This document shows, piece after piece, positions 35,178 to 43,243 of a stretch of 64,000 bases of DNA. Each line of letters opens with the position of its first letter. Position 1 is the stretch's first letter. The position numbers were made by a program, and so were the translations under genes. The stretch is from NCBI RefSeq assembly GCF_012911015.1, contig NZ_WVVV01000006.1, forward strand, positions 247,137 through 311,136, in the 5' to 3' direction. This DNA comes from Chelativorans sp. ZYF759. GTDB taxonomy: Bacteria; Pseudomonadota; Alphaproteobacteria; Rhizobiales; Rhizobiaceae. The notes beneath the pieces were generated by a model. The model saw only the letters and a list, made by a program, of their open reading frames with translations, did no database searches and had not been told where the DNA came from.

Positions 35178-36119
35178 TCAGAAGAACCGGTAATCGCGGG
35201 CGATGTCGTTGCCCAGCGCATTGTTGCGCACGATGAAATCGCGCAGGAACTCGTGGAGTCCTTCGTTCAGAACGTCCTTGATGGTCGATCGTTGCAGCTT
35301 CTGGGCCGTCTCTTCGAAAAGGTCATGGCATTCATGCCGCTTGCCGTACTCGTCGGCCAGGAACCCCAGACTGTCGCCAATCATGCGATAGGAGAACGCC
35401 AGCGAACGCGGCATGCGGCGGCTGAGGATCATGAATTCGGCAATGTTCTCGGGCCGGTAGTCGGCCTCGTAGACCCATCGGTAGGATCGGTGCGCGGAGA
35501 CCGATCGCAGGATCGATTCCCACTGGTAGTTGTCGAGCGAGGATCCGACCCAGGCGACCGAGGGCAGCAGGACGTAGTATTTGACGTCGAGGATGCGCGC
35601 GGTGCTGTCGGCCCGTTCGATGAATATCCCCAGCTGCGTGAAGTCGAATATCTCGTTCCGCAGCATGGTGCCGTGGAAGGCGCCGCGGATGAGGGCCGTC
35701 TCGCGTTTGATGGCATCCAGAAGCCGTGGCAGCTCGCGCTGATCAATCGGCGTCGCCAGCATGCGCTTGAATGCCATCCAGGCTTCGTTGATCGATTCCC
35801 ACGTTTCGCGGGTCAGCGCCGTGCGCACCATGCGCGCATTTGTTCGAGCCGCATCAAGCGAAGAGACCACGCTCGACGAATTTGCCGTATCGCGCAGGAG
35901 GAAATCCGCGACCGTGTCGGCCGTGAACTCGGTGTGACGCTCGCGAAACGCATCAAGGGCGCCCGCGCTGGTCAGCACCGAAATCCATTCATCCGAAGAG
36001 GATTCCGTGTGCGTAAGCGCCAGCCGCAAACCCGTGTCGACAAGGCGTGCCATGTTCTCGGCACGCTCGATGTAGCGGCCCATCCAGTAAAGGCCATTGG
36101 CGGTGCGTCCCAGCAGCAT
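35178..36119 (-). CDS. Alpha-E domain protein of the Anbu cluster
   Basis: The 313-residue protein belongs to the alpha-E (DUF403) family, nearly all helical and always found with circularly permuted ATP-grasp proteins. It starts with MLLGRTANGLYWMGRYIERAENMARL, the conserved glutamate-rich first helices, and repeats the theme at FIERADSTARILDVKYY. No catalytic motif is known. It probably acts as partner or scaffold for the ATP-grasp enzyme upstream, from which it is separated by 17 bases. Confidence 0.92.
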   Translation of the reverse strand: MLLGRTANGLYWMGRYIERAENMARLVDTGLRLALTHTESSSDEWISVLTSAGALDAFRERHTEFTADTVADFLLRDTANSSSVVSSLDAARTNARMVRTALTRETWESINEAWMAFKRMLATPIDQRELPRLLDAIKRETALIRGAFHGTMLRNEIFDFTQLGIFIERADSTARILDVKYYVLLPSVAWVGSSLDNYQWESILRSVSAHRSYRWVYEADYRPENIAEFMILSRRMPRSLAFSYRMIGDSLGFLADEYGKRHECHDLFEETAQKLQRSTIKDVLNEGLHEFLRDFIVRNNALGNDIARDYRFF

Positions 36120-36136
36120 CTCAGTACCAGCCCCCG

Positions 36137-37549
36137 CTAATCATCGAGCACCCACGTGTCCTTGGTGCCGCCACCCTGGGACGAGTTCACGACAAGCGAG
36201 CCCTGCTTCAGGGCTACGCGGGTCAGTCCACCAGGCACGATGCGGATGCGGTCGGAAACCAGCACGAAAGGACGAAGATCGACGTGGCGTGGCGCAAGCC
36301 CAGCATCGGTCAGGATCGGGCAGGTCGAGAGCGCCAGCGTCGGCTGGGCGATGTAATTGCCCGGGCGCGCCTTCAGCTTGGCCGCAAAATCCTGGCACTC
36401 CTTCTTCGAAGCGGCCGGGCCGACCAGCATGCCGTAACCGCCCGAACCGTGGACCTCCTTCACGACCAGCTCGTCGAGGTGTTCGAGCACATATTTGAGG
36501 CTGTCGGGCTCGGAACATCGCCAGGTCGGGATGTTTCCGAGGATGGCCTTTCTGCCGGTGTAGAACTCCACGATTTCCGGCATGTAGGAGTAGATGGCCT
36601 TGTCGTCTGCGATGCCGGTGCCCGGGGCATTGGCGATGGTGATGTTGCCGGCGCGGTAGACATCCATGATGCCGGCGACGCCCAGCGTGGAGTCAGGGCG
36701 GAAGGTCAAAGGATCGAGGAAATCGTCATCCACCCGACGGTAAAGCACGTCGATCTGCTTGTAGCCTTCCGTGGTGCGCATCGCGACGTGGCCGTCGACG
36801 ACGCGCAGATCGTGTCCTTCGACCAGTTCCACGCCCATCTGGTCGGCCAGAAAGGCATGCTCGAAATAGGCCGAATTGAAGCTGCCTGGCGTCAGCACCG
36901 CGATGGTCGGTGGCTTCTCGCTGCCGCGAGGGGCAACGGCCGCCAGCGAGCGGCGCAGCAATTGCGGGTAGTTCTCGACCGGCAGGACCTTGATCCGCTG
37001 GAACAGCTCGGGAAAGAGCTGCATCATCGTCTCGCGGTTCTCAATCATGTAGGACACGCCCGAAGGTGTCCTGGCATTGTCCTCGAGCACGTAGAAATCG
37101 TTCTCGCCCGTGCGCACGATGTCGACGCCGATAATGTGCGTGTAGACGCTTGCCGGGGGGCGCACGCCGATCATCTCCGGCAGGAAAGCATCGTTGCCCG
37201 CAATGAGTTCGCGCGGGACGCGACCTGCTCGAATGATCTCCTGGCGGTGATAGATGTCGTCGAGAAAGGCGTTCAGCGCCTGAACGCGCTGCTCGATGCC
37301 CTGCGTCAGCCGCCGCCACTCCGAACCGGAGATGATGCGTGGCACGATATCGAAGGGGATGAGGCGTTCGGACGCCTCTTCCTCGCCATAGACATTGAAG
37401 GTGATGCCGGTCTTACGAAACACGCGCTCGGCGTCGCGCATCTTTTCATTAAGCCGAGCCGGTTCCTGGGCATCGAGCCAGGTTTCGTAATTCAGATAAG
37501 GCTGCCTTGTCCCCGACTGCCCCGGATGCATCTCGTCGAATGCTGTCAC
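36137..37549 (-). CDS. Circularly permuted ATP-grasp protein of the Anbu cluster
   Basis: The 470-residue protein belongs to the type 2 circularly permuted ATP-grasp family (DUF404/DUF407), predicted to form amide or peptide bonds with ATP. Recognisable segments are GEEEASERLIPFDIVPRI, VLEDNARTPSGVSYMIENR, KEVHGSGGYGMLVGP and FVLVSDRIRIVPGGLTRVAL near the end. The start is GTG at 37549 with GGGGAG nine bases upstream; an ATG-GCG-TGA mini-frame overlaps it. It is the first gene of the cluster with alpha-E, transglutaminase and Anbu. Confidence 0.93.
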   Translation of the reverse strand: MTAFDEMHPGQSGTRQPYLNYETWLDAQEPARLNEKMRDAERVFRKTGITFNVYGEEEASERLIPFDIVPRIISGSEWRRLTQGIEQRVQALNAFLDDIYHRQEIIRAGRVPRELIAGNDAFLPEMIGVRPPASVYTHIIGVDIVRTGENDFYVLEDNARTPSGVSYMIENRETMMQLFPELFQRIKVLPVENYPQLLRRSLAAVAPRGSEKPPTIAVLTPGSFNSAYFEHAFLADQMGVELVEGHDLRVVDGHVAMRTTEGYKQIDVLYRRVDDDFLDPLTFRPDSTLGVAGIMDVYRAGNITIANAPGTGIADDKAIYSYMPEIVEFYTGRKAILGNIPTWRCSEPDSLKYVLEHLDELVVKEVHGSGGYGMLVGPAASKKECQDFAAKLKARPGNYIAQPTLALSTCPILTDAGLAPRHVDLRPFVLVSDRIRIVPGGLTRVALKQGSLVVNSSQGGGTKDTWVLDD

Positions 37550-37752
37550 GCCATACTCCCCTCACCCCATTATCAAAGGCGCTCATCACGAAAAGCAAGC
37601 CATTTGTGGAATTTTAGGCTGAACGCATGTGCATTGGAGAAGGTTGCATATTGATTGAGCAGTTCTGCGGAGCATGGTGTTCCAAAGTGGCAAAACCGCT
37701 GCCGCGCCCCAATCGTATCTGGCAGATCGAAGCAGAACATTCGGGAGATGGC

Positions 37753-38172
37753 ATGATGAAGAAATTGCTGATGAGTGCCGTGGTCTACCTTGCAGTGATG
37801 ACGCCGGCATGGACGAGCGACGCGGCGCTTTCCGCCGCCCAATCGACCATCCAGGCGCAGATCGAGGCCTTTCTTTCCGGCGACGATGCGGCCGCCTACA
37901 GCCACGCTGCTCCCGGCATACAGCGCATCTTTCCGAACCAGGAGCGGTTCATGAGGATGGTCAGGGAAACCTACCCTGCCGTTCACCGGCCACGCTCCTT
38001 CGCCTTCGGTCCCGGCGAGAGCGATGGGGCGGGCGCCGTCATCCAGCGGGTGGAACTGATCGGACCCGACGGCCGAGGCTACGAGGCCGTCTATACGCTG
38101 GAACTGCAGCCGGACGGGCGCTACAGGATTACGGGCGTCCACCTGCGCGAAAGCCAATCGCTGGGCACCTGA
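37753..38172 (+). CDS. DUF4864-like exported protein
   Basis: The 139-residue protein has a signal peptide (about 1-25) and a small cystatin/SnoaL-like domain with STIQAQIEAFLSGDDAAAYSHAAPGIQ and YEAVYTLELQPDGRYRITGVHL, matching the DUF4864 family. Function is unknown. GGGAG precedes the tandem ATG-ATG; either methionine could start. It is convergent with the DUF2177 gene, four bases between stops, and divergent from the Anbu cluster. Confidence 0.82.
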   Translation: MMKKLLMSAVVYLAVMTPAWTSDAALSAAQSTIQAQIEAFLSGDDAAAYSHAAPGIQRIFPNQERFMRMVRETYPAVHRPRSFAFGPGESDGAGAVIQRVELIGPDGRGYEAVYTLELQPDGRYRITGVHLRESQSLGT

Positions 38173-38176
38173 CGCG

Positions 38177-38587
38177 TCAACCGGGGATCCAGCCGAGACG
38201 CTGCATGATGAAGACGGTGCCGCCGGCCATGGAGGCGCCGACGAATGTGCCCCAGCCCGTATCGACGAAGGCGACCGCCGTGTCGAACCCGCGCATGACA
38301 GCGAGATTGGTGAAATTGTAGGTCATGTAGGTCAGGAGCCCGAACATCGCGCCATAGCCGGTCGCGACCTGCCAGCTGTTCTGTGCGATGCCGGCCGAAA
38401 TGGCAAAGAAGACGAGGCCGGCGATATAGATCAGGTAGAACAGTGCCGCCACACCCCAACGCGGCTGATCCAGAATGATGTCGCCAATGCGCGACATGTA
38501 GAAGTTGCGGGCGATCACCCCCAACCAGAGCGCGTCCATGATCAGGAAGATGACCAGCGCGATGCCGTAGGCCTGAACGTATTTCAT
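38177..38587 (-). CDS. DUF2177 family membrane protein
   Basis: The 136-residue protein has four hydrophobic segments and the DUF2177 signatures FLIMDALWLGVIARNFY near the start and YGAMFGLLTYMTYNFTNLAVM in the third helix. Function is not established. It is the last gene on the minus strand of a run starting at coaD, and lies 55 bases after tgt. A regulatory link with tgt or queA is not indicated. Confidence 0.87.
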   Translation of the reverse strand: MKYVQAYGIALVIFLIMDALWLGVIARNFYMSRIGDIILDQPRWGVAALFYLIYIAGLVFFAISAGIAQNSWQVATGYGAMFGLLTYMTYNFTNLAVMRGFDTAVAFVDTGWGTFVGASMAGGTVFIMQRLGWIPG

Positions 38588-38642
38588 CGGAATTGCCCTT
38601 CTCCGCCGAGGCCCGATTGCCTTGTCGAAAGAGCATACGTGG

Positions 38643-39773
38643 CTAGATCGGCGGCAGATCGCCCCTTGCCCACATTTCCGTGATCTCCCCGGAACGCGCC
38701 TCGAACCGGCCTGCCTCGATCGCCGCGCGGATGTCGGCCATGAGGCTCTGGTAGTAGGCGATGTTGTTCCAGGTCAGGAGCATGCCACCGAGGGATTCGC
38801 CCGACTTCACCAGATGGTGCAGATAGGCCCGCGAATAGTCGCGGGCCGCCGGGCAATCGCTTTCCTCGTCGAGCGGGCGCGGATCTTCGGCATGGCGCGC
38901 ATTCTTGAGGTTCACCTTGCCGAACCGCGTATAGGCCAGGCCGTGGCGGCCGGCGCGCGTGGGCATGACGCAGTCGAACATATCCACGCCCCGCGCGACC
39001 GACTTGAGGATGTCGTCGGGGGTGCCAACGCCCATGAGATAGCGCGGCTTGTCCCGGGGCAGGATCGGGCAGACGACATCGAGCATGGCCAGCATCACCT
39101 CCTGGGGCTCGCCGACGGCAAGCCCGCCGATGGAATAGCCCTTGAGGCCCAAGTCACGCAGCGCTTCGGCCGAGCGGATGCGGAGCTCCTCGACATCCCC
39201 GCCCTGGACGATGCCGAACATGGCCTTGCCTGGCTGGTCGCCGAAGGCCGTCCTGCAGCGCTCCGCCCAGCGCAGCGACAGTTCCATGGCGCGTTCGATC
39301 TCGGCCGGTGGCGCAGGCAGCCGGATACACTCGTCAAGCTGCATCTGGATGTCTGAATCGAGCAGACCCTGGATCTCGATCGAGCGCTCCGGCGACATCT
39401 CGTGGACGGTACCGTCAACATGGGAACGGAACGTCACGCCTTTCTCCGTGATCTTGCGCAGATCGGCCAGGGACATGACCTGGAAGCCGCCCGAATCGGT
39501 CAGGATCGGCCAGGGCCAGCGGGCGAATTCGTGCAGACCGCCGAGCCGGCCGACACGCTCGGCGCCGGGGCGCAGCATCAGGTGATAGGTGTTGCCAAGG
39601 ATGATGTCGGCGCCCGTTTCGCGCACCTGGTCCATATACATCGCCTTGACCGTGCCGCCGGTACCGACCGGCATGAAGGCGGGCGTGCGAACAGTGCCGC
39701 GTGGCATGACGACTTCGCCGCGACGGGCCGCGCCATCGGTGGCGAGGAGGTTGAAATGGAAGGGCTGGTTCAT
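38643..39773 (-). CDS. tgt: tRNA-guanine transglycosylase lacking canonical zinc ligands
   Basis: Exchanges guanine at the wobble position of GUN anticodon tRNAs for preQ1 in queuosine synthesis. The 376 residues are a TIM barrel with catalytic Asp93 in [11 protein letters not shown] and nucleophile Asp267 in [13 protein letters not shown]. The C-terminal zinc subdomain is degenerate: in ESDCPAARD the CxCxxC ligands are Ser305, Cys307 and Ala310, and the fourth ligand histidine is Asn336 in TWNNIAYYQ. Its ATG overlaps the queA stop (ATGA). This ligand loss is described in the findings. Confidence 0.95.
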   Translation of the reverse strand: MNQPFHFNLLATDGAARRGEVVMPRGTVRTPAFMPVGTGGTVKAMYMDQVRETGADIILGNTYHLMLRPGAERVGRLGGLHEFARWPWPILTDSGGFQVMSLADLRKITEKGVTFRSHVDGTVHEMSPERSIEIQGLLDSDIQMQLDECIRLPAPPAEIERAMELSLRWAERCRTAFGDQPGKAMFGIVQGGDVEELRIRSAEALRDLGLKGYSIGGLAVGEPQEVMLAMLDVVCPILPRDKPRYLMGVGTPDDILKSVARGVDMFDCVMPTRAGRHGLAYTRFGKVNLKNARHAEDPRPLDEESDCPAARDYSRAYLHHLVKSGESLGGMLLTWNNIAYYQSLMADIRAAIEAGRFEARSGEITEMWARGDLPPI

Positions 39774-40846
39774 TGCGGGTGCCGGGAGAGAAGGCTGGAA
39801 TCGCCATAGGAATAAAAGCGATAGCCGGACTCGATTGCGTGGCGGTAGGCCGCCTGCATGCGTTCCAGCCCGCAAAAGGCCGAGACCAGCATGAAGAGCG
39901 TCGAGCGCGGCAGGTGAAAGTTGGTCATCAGGATGTCCACGGCGCGAAAGCGGTAGCCCGGCGTGATGAAGATGTCGGTAGCACCGGACCACGGCGCGAC
40001 CCTGCCGGTCTCGTCGGTGGCGCTTTCCAGGAGTCTCAGCGAGGTCGTGCCGACGGCGACGATCCGCGCGCCACGCGCCCGCGCCGCATTGAGCGCCTCG
40101 GCCGTGACCGCATCGACATGCCCGATCTCGGCATGCATGCGATGGGCGTCGGTATCGTCGGCCTTTACGGGAAGAAAGGTCCCTGCCCCGACATGAAGCG
40201 TCACGAAGCGCTTCTCGATGCCACGCGCCTCGAGGCGATCCATCAGGTCGGGCGTGAAATGAAGACCGGCCGTCGGTGCGGCCACGGCGCCCTCCTCGCG
40301 GGCGTAGATCGTCTGGTAGTCCGCCCGGTCCTTCTCGTCATCGACACGCCGCGCTGCGATATAGGGCGGCAAGGGAATGTGGCCCACGGTGTGAAGTGCG
40401 TCATCCAGGGCCGGTCCCGACAGGTCGAACTCCAGCAGGGCCTCGCCGGCCTCGCCCTTCTCGACAACAGTGGCGTTCAGGGTCCCCGCGAGACACAGCT
40501 CCCCGGAATGGCCGAAACGGATGCGCTCGCCGACCCTGACCCTCTTGGCCGGTCTCAGGAACGCCATCCAACGCTCGGGTCCGACACGCATGTGCAAGGT
40601 TGCCTCGACCGCCGCGCTGGCCTCGCCGCGCTGACGGACACCTTTCAACTGGGCGGGGATGACGCGGGTGTCGTTGAACACCATCACATCGCCGGGCTCA
40701 AGCAGGTCCGGCAGGTCGTGGACCACGCGATCGGCAAATGCCTCTCCGTGCCGCACAAGCAGGAGCCGCGCGGCATCGCGCGGCTCGGCGGGCCGCAGCG
40801 CGATCCTGTCCTGGGGAAGTTCGAAATCGAAGAGATCGACGCGCAA
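39770..40846 (-). CDS. queA: S-adenosylmethionine:tRNA ribosyltransferase-isomerase
   Basis: Builds epoxyqueuosine on preQ1-modified tRNA from S-adenosylmethionine. The 358 residues contain the QueA signatures [19 protein letters not shown] at the N-terminus, [42 protein letters not shown] and the C-terminal [17 protein letters not shown]. It overlaps tgt by four bases, coupling the two queuosine steps. A secreted hypothetical protein gene lies nine bases upstream on the same strand. Confidence 0.96.
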   Translation of the reverse strand: MRVDLFDFELPQDRIALRPAEPRDAARLLLVRHGEAFADRVVHDLPDLLEPGDVMVFNDTRVIPAQLKGVRQRGEASAAVEATLHMRVGPERWMAFLRPAKRVRVGERIRFGHSGELCLAGTLNATVVEKGEAGEALLEFDLSGPALDDALHTVGHIPLPPYIAARRVDDEKDRADYQTIYAREEGAVAAPTAGLHFTPDLMDRLEARGIEKRFVTLHVGAGTFLPVKADDTDAHRMHAEIGHVDAVTAEALNAARARGARIVAVGTTSLRLLESATDETGRVAPWSGATDIFITPGYRFRAVDILMTNFHLPRSTLFMLVSAFCGLERMQAAYRHAIESGYRFYSYGDSSLLSRHPQ

Positions 40847-40855
40847 GGTCGGATC

Positions 40856-41245
40856 TTACGGGCCGACGCAGGACACGGGCCAGACACCCTGCCCGGCGAC
40901 CGCCAGCGTACCGGCCGTGGCCTGGTCCTTGCCTTCATCGGCAGAAACAAGACGCAACCGCACGAGGACGCTTTCGAAATTGGGGTCGACAAAATCCACG
41001 AGAATACGCCCCTCCTCCGAAAAGGCTTGGCCCACCGCCAGACGCGCAGCGGAGTCATCGCCCGTGGACCAGGTCTCCTCGCCGACAGTGATCGATGCGG
41101 CAACGATGGCAAGAACCGGAAGGCTGCCAAGTGTGAGTTCGACAGAGACGTCATCGCCACCGATACCCTGACACCCGATGCTGCCGGTGGCCGAGGCCTG
41201 GCCGGTCAACAGCGGAAACAGAAGCAAGAGGGCGATGCGTCTCAT
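40856..41245 (-). CDS. Hypothetical exported protein
   Basis: The 129-residue protein has a signal peptide (about 1-20, cleavage near ASATG) and a beta-rich mature part with two cysteines, in GSIGCQG and the C-terminal PVSCVGP, that could form a disulfide joining the ends. I recognise no family. It sits between the periplasm-independent cyclophilin gene (15 bases upstream) and queA (nine bases downstream), so it is probably cotranscribed with both, but nothing ties it to queuosine synthesis. Confidence 0.7.
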   Translation of the reverse strand: MRRIALLLLFPLLTGQASATGSIGCQGIGGDDVSVELTLGSLPVLAIVAASITVGEETWSTGDDSAARLAVGQAFSEEGRILVDFVDPNFESVLVRLRLVSADEGKDQATAGTLAVAGQGVWPVSCVGP

Positions 41246-41260
41246 GTCGAAAGGTCCGCT

Positions 41261-41770
41261 CTAGAGATCTGCCATTACGCGCAGGGACACGATCTTGTCG
41301 GGATCGGCCACCGGTTCGCCGCGCTTCAGCTGATCGACATTCTCCATGCCTTCCACGACCTGTCCCCACACCGAATATTGCCGGTTGAGGAAGCTGGCGT
41401 CGTCGAAGCAGATGAAAAACTGCGAGTTGGCGGAGTTCGGCGCCTGCGTGCGGGCCATGGAGCAGGTGCCGCGACCGTGATTGGCGTTCGAGAACTCGGC
41501 CTTCAGATCGGGCTTGTCGGAGCCGCCCATGCCTGCGCGGCCCGGGTCGAAACTCGCACCGCTCGACTTGCCGAACTTGACGTCGCCGGTCTGCGCCATG
41601 AAGCCGTCGATCACGCGGTGGAACACCACGCCGTCATAGGCGCCCTCACGGGTGAGCTCCTTGATGCGTGCGACATGTCCGGGCGCAAGATCGGGCAGCA
41701 GCTCGATCACCACCTTGCCCTTCGTCGTTTCCATGACGAGCGCGTTTTCCGGATCCTTGATTTCGGCCAT
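41261..41770 (-). CDS. ppiB: Cytoplasmic cyclophilin-type peptidyl-prolyl isomerase
   Basis: The 169-residue cyclophilin has no signal peptide. The active-site segment is VVFHRVIDGFMAQTGDV, with the catalytic arginine in FHRVI, and MARTQAPNSANSQFFICF further on forms the rest of the pocket. The tryptophan of cyclosporin-sensitive forms is absent from the usual place. It lies 22 bases downstream of a second, exported cyclophilin gene, and the two are clear paralogues with nearly the same core. Confidence 0.93.
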   Translation of the reverse strand: MAEIKDPENALVMETTKGKVVIELLPDLAPGHVARIKELTREGAYDGVVFHRVIDGFMAQTGDVKFGKSSGASFDPGRAGMGGSDKPDLKAEFSNANHGRGTCSMARTQAPNSANSQFFICFDDASFLNRQYSVWGQVVEGMENVDQLKRGEPVADPDKIVSLRVMADL

Positions 41771-41792
41771 TCTGATTCCTTCCTTTGAGATT

Positions 41793-42377
41793 CTATTCGT
41801 CCGACGCGATCCGCACCGAGATCATGCGATCGGGATCGGTCACGGCACCGTTCGAGGCCCGATCACCGCGCTTGATATTGTCGACATGCTCCATGCCGCT
41901 TACCACCTGCCCGACCACCGTATAGGCGCCATTGAGGTTCGGTGTCGGCGCGAAGGTGATGAAGAACTGCGAATTGGCCGAGTTCGGATCCTGCGCACGC
42001 GCCATGCCGAGCGTGCCACGCTCGAAGGGAACATCGGAAAATTCGGCGGGGATGTTGCCCAGATCAGACCCACCCATGCCAGCGCGCTGGCTGTTGTAAC
42101 CCTGTTCGAGATTGCCGTACTGAACGTCGCCGGTCTGGGCCATGAAGCCATCGATGACCCTGTGAAATGCGACGTTGTCATATGCGCCGCGCCGCACGAG
42201 GGTCTTGATCTGCTGGACATGCTGCGGCGCGATGTCGGGGCGCAGCGCGATTTCGACCTCGCCATCCTTCAACTCGATGATCAGCGTGTCTTCCGGATCC
42301 GTCGACTGCGACAGCGCAGGAGATGACAGGATACCGAAGGCCATCACGAGGGCTGCGGCAAGGGAAATGGATTTCAT
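41793..42377 (-). CDS. Exported cyclophilin-type peptidyl-prolyl isomerase
   Basis: The 194-residue paralogue of the following cyclophilin carries a signal peptide (about 1-23, cleavage near ALSQS), so it should work in the periplasm on outer-membrane or secreted proteins. The core AFHRVIDGFMAQTGDVQYG and MARAQDPNSANSQFFITF is nearly identical to the cytoplasmic copy. GGAG precedes the ATG of MKSISLAAAL. It lies between coaD (22 bases upstream) and the cytoplasmic cyclophilin, in one probable operon. Confidence 0.93.
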   Translation of the reverse strand: MKSISLAAALVMAFGILSSPALSQSTDPEDTLIIELKDGEVEIALRPDIAPQHVQQIKTLVRRGAYDNVAFHRVIDGFMAQTGDVQYGNLEQGYNSQRAGMGGSDLGNIPAEFSDVPFERGTLGMARAQDPNSANSQFFITFAPTPNLNGAYTVVGQVVSGMEHVDNIKRGDRASNGAVTDPDRMISVRIASDE

Positions 42378-42399
42378 TGGAAGGGCTCCGTAACTCTGT

Positions 42400-42900
42400 T
42401 CACTTGCGAAACTTGGCTTCGAGTGCTTCGGCCACATTGGCCGGCACGAACGGGCGAACATCGCCGCCCATGGAAGCGATCTGGCGCACAAGTGTGGCGG
42501 TAATGGTGCGCACCGACGGGCTTGCGGGCAGAAAGACCGTCTGCAGATCAGGCGCCATGGTCTCGTTCATGCCCGCCATCTGCATCTCGTAATCGAGATC
42601 GGTGCCGTCGCGCAGTCCACGGATCATGATGGACGCGCCATTTGCGCGCGCCGCCTCGATCACAAGGCCCGAGAAGGAAACCACCTGAAGCCGGGATGCA
42701 TCATCCTCGATTTCACCGGCGGCCCATTTGCCGATCAGTTCCACGCGCTGATCGAAAGTGAAGAGCGGTTCCTTCGAGGCTTGCACACCGATGCCGACGA
42801 CAACCTTGTCGGCAATCGTCAAGGCGCCCTTGAGCACGTCGAGATGCCCGTTGGTCAGTGGATCGAAGGATCCCGCGTAGAAAGCTGTTCGATCTGTCAT
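42400..42900 (-). CDS. coaD: Phosphopantetheine adenylyltransferase
   Basis: Penultimate step of coenzyme A synthesis, joining 4'-phosphopantetheine and AMP. The 166 residues show the nucleotidyltransferase motifs [13 protein letters not shown] (10-22, TxGH type), the mid-sequence [21 protein letters not shown], and [17 protein letters not shown] at the C-terminal end. It heads the minus-strand run coaD, two cyclophilins, hypothetical protein, queA, tgt. The 180 bases upstream contain the promoter and then the divergent 44-residue membrane peptide. Confidence 0.96.
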   Translation of the reverse strand: MTDRTAFYAGSFDPLTNGHLDVLKGALTIADKVVVGIGVQASKEPLFTFDQRVELIGKWAAGEIEDDASRLQVVSFSGLVIEAARANGASIMIRGLRDGTDLDYEMQMAGMNETMAPDLQTVFLPASPSVRTITATLVRQIASMGGDVRPFVPANVAEALEAKFRK

Positions 42901-43080
42901 GGCGACCGTTTTCTATCTTCGTGCCGTCCGCAACGCAAATGGAGCGCGCGGACTTCTCGTCGGATGAACGCCGGGTGAACCTGTCGATCAGCGAGGGTTC
43001 AGTCCGTAACGGCAATGTGAAGCCATCAGGAATGAAACCAATTCCGGCATCGACCGTTGAAGGGACAAGGAGACAGACCG

Positions 43081-43215
43081 ATGATGATCTTCATGCTTGC
43101 AGCAGCCATGACCGTAGCAATGCTCATCGCAACCGCGTTCGGTCTTCGTGAGGAAGCAGAGCGCGTCCGCGTGGAGACCCGCCGCCGGCAGGCCAATCGC
43201 TACGGTCTGTACTGA
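43081..43215 (+). CDS. 44-residue predicted membrane microprotein
   Basis: A small frame from ATG-ATG to TGA encodes 44 residues. Residues 1-19 (MMIFMLAAAMTVAMLIATA) form one membrane helix, and the remainder is a very basic amphipathic tail with EEAERVRVETRRRQANRY. AAGGAG lies eight bases before the ATG, which is good ribosome-site spacing. It fills the gap between coaD and the convergent gyrA gene, and no other frame does. The composition and site make translation likely; the function is unknown. Confidence 0.55.
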   Translation: MMIFMLAAAMTVAMLIATAFGLREEAERVRVETRRRQANRYGLY

Positions 43216-43243
43216 TTAATCCCCTGCCCTTCGTACCCGAGTA

